Positions 27,360 through 32,705 of a stretch of DNA of 32,705 bases are shown here, in pieces. Position 1 is the first letter of the stretch; each line of letters begins with the position of its first letter. Source of the DNA: an uncultured Veillonellaceae bacterium (GTDB taxonomy: Bacteria; Bacillota; Negativicutes; Selenomonadales; Selenomonadaceae); contig CACYDT010000058.1 of the NCBI GenBank assembly GCA_902773295.1, positions 1-32,705 of the forward strand. The letters are read 5' to 3'. The position numbers were made by a program, and so were the translations under genes. The notes under the pieces were generated by a model, which worked only from the letters and a program-made list of their open reading frames with translations, had not been told where the DNA came from and did not search any database.

Positions 27360-27395
27360 GATGCCTATCATACCACAAACCGGCCTGTCCGTCAA
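27360..27395 (-). promoter_or_regulatory. Promoter of the pyr operon
   Basis: TTGACG (27390-27395), a 17-base spacer and TATGAT (27367-27372) on the minus strand. It lies immediately after the rex stop codon. Predicted transcription start near 27360, giving a leader of about 155 bases before pyrB that contains the PyrR loop and terminator. Confidence 0.88.
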
Positions 27396-27401
27396 CGGCA
27401 A

Positions 27402-28031
27402 TCATCCATGCGTGATATGATAGGACAAGCTGCTCAATCCAACAGACAGATCCTCGTTCACAATATATATGCCATCCGGCACGCTCATCTTCACGGGAGC
27501 AAAGTTCCAGATTCCAAGGATCCCGGATTCTGCCAAGCAATCTGCTACCTCCTGAGCAAAAGCTGCAGGAACGGCAATGATGCCGATATGAATATCCCGT
27601 TCCCTAACAATGCGTCCAAGATCCTTTGCATCTTCTACTTTTACATGGTTTATCGTGGTTCCTATGACATGAGGATCCCGATCGAAGAGCGCCACCAGCC
27701 GAAAGCCCAATGCCACGAAGTTCTGATAATTCGCCAATGCAGATCCCAAATGACCAATGCCGATCACAGCCATATTCCAATGATGATCCAGCCCTAGGAT
27801 TTCCCCAATGTTCCTCTTGAGCTCATTCACATAATAGCCAACGCCTTTCTTCCCAAACTGCCCGAAGGCTGCCAGATCCTTCCGGAGCTGTTCCGGAGTG
27901 ATTCCCAAGCGCCCGCCCAGTTCATCAGAAGAAACAATATCAATCCCCTCGTCATGAATCGCCCGCAATGTGCGAAAATACAACGGCAATCTGTCAATGG
28001 TAGCATTGGATATACTGACCTGTCCCTTCAT
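27402..28031 (-). CDS. rex: Redox-sensing transcriptional repressor Rex
   Basis: 209 aa from the ATG at 28031. A winged-helix DNA-binding domain (about 1-75; ATIDRLPLYFRTL start, GITPEQLRKDLAAFG recognition region) and a Rossmann NAD(H)-binding domain with VIGIGHLGSAL (about 90-100). Rex senses the NADH/NAD+ ratio and represses fermentation and respiration genes when NADH is low. GGAGGTG six bases ahead fixes the start, which lies 18 bases before the end of the polymerase gene reading frame. No clear Rex operator was seen in the window. The pyr promoter follows directly. Confidence 0.97.
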   Translation of the reverse strand: MKGQVSISNATIDRLPLYFRTLRAIHDEGIDIVSSDELGGRLGITPEQLRKDLAAFGQFGKKGVGYYVNELKRNIGEILGLDHHWNMAVIGIGHLGSALANYQNFVALGFRLVALFDRDPHVIGTTINHVKVEDAKDLGRIVRERDIHIGIIAVPAAFAQEVADCLAESGILGIWNFAPVKMSVPDGIYIVNEDLSVGLSSLSYHITHG

Positions 28032-28048
28032 CCGGGGCACCTCCTGAA

Positions 28049-30178
28049 TCATGAATCCTCTCTGTCCTCTATCGCCGCAGTCACGGCAGCCAATGCCGCC
28101 AGCATCCAAAGGAGCATGGATGTAGGAATATTGAACAGGAGATCGTCTGTTATTCCATTGACGGCAACGGAAATGAATGCAAGGCCGATCCCTAGGGACA
28201 AACCTTCACAAACGCGCCGATCTTCCCATGTCTTGACTTCCTGCCAATAATCGTCAAGCCCCTTGGAAGGTTCCGCCTCTGCTTCATCCTGCAGTTCTTC
28301 TATGTCGTCCTCCTCTGTCTCTTTTTCCGTTCCTTCTTCCTCTTTTTTCTCCGTTCCTTCTTCCGCTGCTTTCTCCCCTTCTTTCTTTTCCTTCTCTTGC
28401 TTTTCTTCGTTTTCTTGCTCTTCTTCGTTCTCTTCCTCGACCGTATCTTCCTTGACTGCACCTTCCTTTGGCGTATCTTCTTCCGTTTCCTCCTTTTCCT
28501 CTTCCTTCACTGCTTTTCTCTTCGCCCTGGAACGAACTTCCCCCAGAGAAATCACCTTTGCAGTTTTCTTTTCGGCTTCATTTGATTTCTTGGCTTCTTC
28601 CTTCGCAATATCTTCGTCTTCTGTCCCATCCTCGGCATCGTCCTCTTGTTTCAGCAGGGCTGGCCTTTCATGATTACCTGTTTCATTATGTTCCGTTGTA
28701 TCGCTTTCCTCTTTCGTTTTATCTTCTTTGTCTTCTTCGTCTTCTTCTTTGTCTTCTTTTCCTTCTTCGGTTTCCGATTTCTTCCGCGCATCTGAATCTT
28801 CGATTCCTTCATGAAGGGGTGATGAAGCTTCGCTTTCTCTGGAATCACTGCCATCTTCCTGTGACGGCTCCCCGTTCTCCGTCTCTTTCTTCGATTCCGG
28901 AGCTTCTTCTGCAGAATCTCTGCCCGGCTTGTTCTCTGCTTCCACCGCAGCTTCCTTTTCTGCTTCTTTGGGCTTCTCGTTCCCCTGTGTGACAGCTGGT
29001 TCCGAACCGGCCTCTTCCTGCACCTTGGGAGTAACCGTTCCTGCATGAAGCAAGGACAGGAATCGATTGACGCCCCCCTCCTCCGGAACCATATCTTCCG
29101 TCTTCGCCTGTGACAAAAACTCCGAACGAAGACACATGGACATCGTACCGAAGAAATACCAGAAAAAAGCAATGGCACCGGCGATTCCGATTTCCGCCAT
29201 ATAATTCAAATAGATATTATGTGCATGGACAATTTTGATTGGCGCCCCCTGCATATAGAAATCGTATTCCGGGTAAACCATCCAGTAAGCGCCCCACCCG
29301 ATTCCCAGGAACGGATGATCCTGTATCATCGCAACCGTAGCTTCCCAAAAGGCCAGCCTCATCTCCGCGGACGTATCCATTTTCGTAAAAACGGAAGAAA
29401 TCCGTTCATACAGCGCCGGATCAGCCCAAAAAGCAATCCCAATGATGACAAGGCAGGCCAGAATGATGCGCCAATCCTTGAACAGTCCATAAAGCAGGAA
29501 TACAAAAGCAACCGCCAGACAGGCGCCCCGCGCATAGGTCATCGCGAGACACGCTGCCACGACAATCATACCAAAAACGAGAACCGCCTGCTGTAACTTG
29601 CTGCCGCTCTTCATGAAAAATCCCAAAAGAATACATAATACTGCATCCAGATATCCTGCCAAAATATTGGGATTCTCCCACGTAGAAAACACCCGCTTTG
29701 TCAGATCCGGAAAAGCCTCGCCATCCACCCACTTCATATCGCTGATATCAATTCCAAAAACATACTGGTAAAAACCGTAAAGCAGTACAAAAACTGCCGA
29801 TGCTCCCAAGGACAGGACAATTTTTTTCACCTGTTCCGCATTCGTCACATTCTGCCCAATCAACAGATAAGTAAAGACATATACCCCTACCAGATGATAG
29901 TAATTGTAAAAGCTGAATCCCTTGTCAGGCGACACCAGGACAGATGCCGCGCTGAGAACGACGAACAGGGCAATCGGCACATCATAGGGAAGATGGCGGA
30001 ACTCTTTCTTTTTCTCCATGCGGAATTTCCAGACAGTCAGAAGGATGCCTGCCATCAATGCAACCGTGGCAAGGCTCGGCGACAGGGCAACAAAAAACGC
30101 CTCTGCCATCATCGCCCACTGCACCCATTTTTCCAACTGCTTTTGGCGCCTTTTCTGCCGCAGCATATCAATGCTCAT
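28049..30178 (-). CDS. O-antigen ligase/polymerase-type membrane protein with large acidic insert
   Basis: 709 aa. A multi-spanning protein of the Wzy_C (O-antigen ligase, WaaL-like) family: about ten hydrophobic segments between residues 20 and 345, a Wzy_C core with TYARGACLAV (214-223), an extracytoplasmic loop with GWGAYW and the conserved HAHNIYLNYMAEIG (318-331, probable key His), and two last segments (about 659-702). Such proteins transfer or polymerise glycans on undecaprenyl carriers. Between the two last blocks lies a ~255-residue low-complexity insert (385-640), very rich in Glu, Lys, Asp and Ser, almost certainly disordered and probably cytoplasmic, with one distinct island (VISLGEVRSRAKRK, 542-555). 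Family members normally have 400-450 residues without it. The ATG overlaps the folC stop as ATGA. Confidence 0.88.
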   Translation of the reverse strand: MSIDMLRQKRRQKQLEKWVQWAMMAEAFFVALSPSLATVALMAGILLTVWKFRMEKKKEFRHLPYDVPIALFVVLSAASVLVSPDKGFSFYNYYHLVGVYVFTYLLIGQNVTNAEQVKKIVLSLGASAVFVLLYGFYQYVFGIDISDMKWVDGEAFPDLTKRVFSTWENPNILAGYLDAVLCILLGFFMKSGSKLQQAVLVFGMIVVAACLAMTYARGACLAVAFVFLLYGLFKDWRIILACLVIIGIAFWADPALYERISSVFTKMDTSAEMRLAFWEATVAMIQDHPFLGIGWGAYWMVYPEYDFYMQGAPIKIVHAHNIYLNYMAEIGIAGAIAFFWYFFGTMSMCLRSEFLSQAKTEDMVPEEGGVNRFLSLLHAGTVTPKVQEEAGSEPAVTQGNEKPKEAEKEAAVEAENKPGRDSAEEAPESKKETENGEPSQEDGSDSRESEASSPLHEGIEDSDARKKSETEEGKEDKEEDEEDKEDKTKEESDTTEHNETGNHERPALLKQEDDAEDGTEDEDIAKEEAKKSNEAEKKTAKVISLGEVRSRAKRKAVKEEEKEETEEDTPKEGAVKEDTVEEENEEEQENEEKQEKEKKEGEKAAEEGTEKKEEEGTEKETEEDDIEELQDEAEAEPSKGLDDYWQEVKTWEDRRVCEGLSLGIGLAFISVAVNGITDDLLFNIPTSMLLWMLAALAAVTAAIEDREDS
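28259..29026 (-). repeat. Low-complexity purine-rich tract encoding an acidic disordered insert
   Basis: The coding (minus) strand is strongly purine-rich, made of irregular GAA/GAG/AAG/GAT codons, so the plus strand is a long pyrimidine tract. It encodes residues 385-640 of the polymerase-like protein. Such tracts vary in length by slippage and recombination. The reading frame is intact through the whole tract. Confidence 0.75.
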
Positions 30179-31488
30179 AAATCCCCCCCCTTTCGGAGCA
30201 GTATATGCGCTCGAAGGCTTCCGATGAGATACAGGGAACCGGCAGCAACCAGAAGATAATTCCCTCCGGCCAATTCCATAGCCCGCTTCAATGCGTCCTC
30301 CATCCCTGCATATGCCTCCACATCATGCGACTGCCTTCTCGCCATGGCTGCCACATCCTCCACAGATGCAGCACGTTCCGAGAAAGGTTCCGTGACAATG
30401 ACCACATCCTCCTCACGGATCAGCGTTTCCAGCATCTTCCCGATTTCCTTGTCCCGCAAAATGCCCAGAAGGAACACCCGGGGCTTTGCCGGAAAATACC
30501 GGTCCAGACTGCGGCGCAGGGATTCCATCCCCGCCGGGTTGTGGGCACCGTCCAGAAGAATCTCCTGGCTTCCTGCCTTCACGAGCTCGAACCGCCCCGG
30601 CCAGGAGACCACCCGGAGGGCCTTCCGGATGGTCTCCGGCGTGACGCGCCGATCCTGGTGATGCAGCACTACCGCCGCCATGAGGGCGATGGCGCTGTTC
30701 TGCACCTGGTGCTCCCCCAGAAGGGAAAGCTCGTACTCCTTCCCTACCCTCCCAATCAGGTGGGAGGTGAATTCCAGCTTTTGCATACGGGAATCGAACG
30801 CGAGAACCTTCGACTGAAAGTCCTCGCCTTCCACGAAAATATCCGCATGATGCAGTTCCGCCTCCCTGCGGATGATGCCCAAGGCGTCGCCCCCGGCTCC
30901 CGTGACCACCGGCACGCCTTCCTTGATGATTCCTGCTTTGTGATGGGCGATTCCTTCCAAGGTTCCCCCGCACTTATCCGCATGTTCAAAGGCCACATTC
31001 GTAATGACGGAAACTTCCGGACGGATGACATTCGTCGAATCCAAAAGCCCCCCCAAGCCAACTTCAATCACTGCGTATTCCACATGGCGCATGGCAAAAT
31101 AGAGAAAAGCGACTGCCGTAAGGACTTCAAACTGTGTCGGGCACTCCGCGCCTTCTTCTTCCATTTGGTCCACATAAACCTTTACTTTGCCCAGGCAATC
31201 GGCAAACTCCTGCTCGCTGATCGGCTGGCCATCTACCTGTATGCGCTCCGTATAGCTCACAAGATGCGGTGATATATACAGTCCCGTGCGGATGGAGGAA
31301 TTCCGAAGAATTCCCGCCACCATCGCACAGACAGACCCCTTTCCGTTCGTTCCCGTCACATGCACGGTCCGATAACGATTCTGTGGCTCCTCCAGCAGGG
31401 ACAACAGCCTGCGGATTCGTTCCAGCCCAAGACGGATGCCAAAGACAGACAGGTTTTCCAGATAGGCAAGAGCCTCCTTGTAATCCAT
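30175..31488 (-). CDS. folC: Folylpolyglutamate synthase / dihydrofolate synthase
   Basis: 437 aa. A Mur-ligase-like enzyme that adds glutamate to folates (and often to dihydropteroate). ATP-binding P-loop TGTNGKGS (45-52), central GLGGLLDSTNVI segment, HHKAGIIKEG near residue 190, LDGAHNPAGM near 325, and a C-terminal ligase domain to LYLIGSLRA. ATG with AGGAG seven bases upstream, 13 bases after the valS stop; valS-folC is a common Firmicutes pair. The last codons contain a run of eight G that also forms the ribosome-binding site of the next gene. Confidence 0.97.
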   Translation of the reverse strand: MDYKEALAYLENLSVFGIRLGLERIRRLLSLLEEPQNRYRTVHVTGTNGKGSVCAMVAGILRNSSIRTGLYISPHLVSYTERIQVDGQPISEQEFADCLGKVKVYVDQMEEEGAECPTQFEVLTAVAFLYFAMRHVEYAVIEVGLGGLLDSTNVIRPEVSVITNVAFEHADKCGGTLEGIAHHKAGIIKEGVPVVTGAGGDALGIIRREAELHHADIFVEGEDFQSKVLAFDSRMQKLEFTSHLIGRVGKEYELSLLGEHQVQNSAIALMAAVVLHHQDRRVTPETIRKALRVVSWPGRFELVKAGSQEILLDGAHNPAGMESLRRSLDRYFPAKPRVFLLGILRDKEIGKMLETLIREEDVVIVTEPFSERAASVEDVAAMARRQSHDVEAYAGMEDALKRAMELAGGNYLLVAAGSLYLIGSLRAHILLRKGGDL

Positions 31489-31501
31489 TTCCGCTCTCCT
31501 G

Positions 31502-32705
31502 TCAAATCCCCGCCAGATATTCCAAACGCTCTTCTACCGACTTTTTCTTTTCCTCATAACCGGCCAGTTTTTCCCTCTCGCTGGAAACCACATGCTCCGG
31601 CGCTTTAGAAAGGAACCCCGGATTCGAAAGCTTGGCGGACAGACGCCCAATCTCCTTTTCCAGTTTTTCGGCATCCTTCTTCAAGCGTGCAGTTTCCTTT
31701 TCCACATCGATGAGCCCTTTCAAAGGGAGATAGATTTCCACGCCGTTTGCAACTCCGGCCATGGCATTTTCCGGCTTCGTTGCATCCACCCCAAGGATTG
31801 TGACGGGTTCCGCCGACGCCAGGGAAACCAGATATCCCTCGTTCTCCGAGAACACCTGACGCAGGGATTCATCGGGAAGATGAAGAATGACCTCGCTCTT
31901 CTTGCCCGGAACTGCATTCACCTCGGTACGCATATTGCGGATGGTCTTGATGGTTTCCATGATAGCCGTCATCTGCTTCTCCGCTTCATCATCCAGTTTG
32001 GCTTCCTCACCTTCGGGCCATGCCGCAATCATGATGCTCTTTCCCTCGTGAGGCAGCTTCTGCCAGATTTCTTCCGTGATGAAAGGCATGAATGGATGCA
32101 AAAGGCGCAAGGTGTGCTCCAGCACATAACCAAGGACATACAGAGCTGTCTGGCGGGGACGCTCATTTTCCTTGTCATAGAGACGCGACTTCGTGAGCTC
32201 AATATACCAGTCGCAGAACTCGCTCCAGATAAATTCATAAATCATGCGGCCTGCCTCGCCCAGCTCGAACTTCTCCAGGTTCTCCGTAACCTCCCTGGCC
32301 GTCCTCGCATAACGGGAAAGAATCCAGCGATCCGCCAGAGTATAGTCCTCCTCCTTCGGTACAAAGCTCCGGTCAAACCCCTCCAGATTCATGAGCATGT
32401 AACGGGAGGCATTCCATATCTTGTTGGCAAAATTGCGGGCGGATTCCACACGCTCCCAATAGAAACGCATATCATTGCCCGGCGTGTTGCCCGTAATGAG
32501 CATGAAGCGCAGGGTATCCGCGCCGTACTTGTCCACCACTTCCACGGGGTCGATGCCGTTCCCAAGGGACTTGGACATCTTGCGTCCCTGGCTGTCCCGC
32601 ACAAGACCGTGGATGAACACATGACGGAAGGGAATGTCCTTCCCGAACTCCAACCCCATCATGACCATGCGGGCCACCCAGAAGAAGATGATGTCATAGC
32701 CCGTG
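31502..32705 (-). CDS. valS: Valyl-tRNA synthetase, C-terminal part (5' end beyond the window)
   Basis: Only the C-terminal ~400 residues are in the window; the frame stays open to the right edge (FFWVARMVMMG), so the gene starts outside. Visible are the class I KMSKS motif in GRKMSKSLGNG (about 32567-32581), the anticodon-binding helical domain (with HPFMPFITEEIWQKLP), and the C-terminal coiled-coil arm (last ~65 residues, Lys/Glu-rich) specific to ValRS that contacts the tRNA. It charges tRNA-Val. Upstream regulation (for example a T-box) cannot be seen. Confidence 0.98.
   Translation of the reverse strand, partial: TGYDIIFFWVARMVMMGLEFGKDIPFRHVFIHGLVRDSQGRKMSKSLGNGIDPVEVVDKYGADTLRFMLITGNTPGNDMRFYWERVESARNFANKIWNASRYMLMNLEGFDRSFVPKEEDYTLADRWILSRYARTAREVTENLEKFELGEAGRMIYEFIWSEFCDWYIELTKSRLYDKENERPRQTALYVLGYVLEHTLRLLHPFMPFITEEIWQKLPHEGKSIMIAAWPEGEEAKLDDEAEKQMTAIMETIKTIRNMRTEVNAVPGKKSEVILHLPDESLRQVFSENEGYLVSLASAEPVTILGVDATKPENAMAGVANGVEIYLPLKGLIDVEKETARLKKDAEKLEKEIGRLSAKLSNPGFLSKAPEHVVSSEREKLAGYEEKKKSVEERLEYLAGI

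Noticed and set aside
28263-28673. Ser/Phe-rich plus-strand open frame
   Set aside because: Reverse complement of the acidic GAA/GAG tract in the polymerase gene; composition is explained by that tract.
28259-29026. Frameshifted or degenerate region in the polymerase gene
   Set aside because: The frame stays open through the whole tract and resumes with two clear membrane helices, so the gene is intact.
1-32705. CRISPR arrays, insertion sequences, prophage, tRNA or rRNA genes
   Set aside because: No spaced repeats, transposase, integrase, tRNA cloverleaf or rRNA sequence was recognised on either strand.

Overview
The window looks like a chromosomal, mostly housekeeping segment of a moderately high-GC member of the Negativicutes (Firmicutes with an outer membrane), most likely a Selenomonadaceae relative. 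This is an inference. The grounds are strong AGGAGG-type ribosome-binding sites, frequent GTG/TTG starts, Firmicutes gene order (tig-clpP-clpX-lon-engB; hflX next to a ynbB-type PLP protein; class 1B pyrD with pyrK), a PyrR-type leader, and an O-antigen-ligase-type polymerase. Every gene I can support lies on the minus strand, so transcription runs from high to low coordinates. No rRNA, tRNA, CRISPR, IS element or prophage was seen, and no gene-free stretch exceeds 300 bases.

Right to left (direction of transcription): valS (5' part beyond the window), folC, a WaaL/Wzy-type membrane polymerase carrying a ~255-residue acidic disordered insert, and rex form one tightly packed operon (30 bp or less between genes, two overlaps). 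Directly after rex lies a near-consensus promoter and a leader with a textbook PyrR-binding loop and an intrinsic terminator, followed by the full UMP operon pyrB-pyrC-carA-carB-pyrK-pyrD-pyrF-pyrE. This encodes de novo pyrimidine synthesis from bicarbonate, glutamine and aspartate to UMP. After a hairpin come an unrecognised 229-aa protein, an NA37-type nucleoid-associated protein, HflX with a RadC/JAMM-like N-terminal domain, and a YnbB-type PLP enzyme, ending in a terminator.

A consensus promoter (TTGGCA-17-TATAAT) then starts a small envelope operon: a single-TM protein, a secreted protein, a 65-aa two-TM protein, an AMIN/amidase_3 cell-wall hydrolase and a GerMN lipoprotein, closed by a 14-bp terminator hairpin. 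The promoter of the next operon overlaps that hairpin. The next operon is proteostasis: trigger factor, ClpP, ClpX, then a nested hairpin, Lon, a terminator, and the ribosome-assembly GTPase EngB with its own terminator. The left end holds a cytoplasmic PdtaS-like histidine kinase with an ANTAR response regulator (overlapping genes) and a secreted VWA-domain protein.

Most of the window is ordinary. The points most worth a second look are the acidic insert in the polymerase, the JAMM-like domain fused to HflX, the PyrR attenuator with no pyrR in view, the ANTAR two-component pair with unknown RNA targets, and several unrecognised conserved-looking genes (17609, 12731, 12152, 11616). I saw no convincing novel defence or mobile system.
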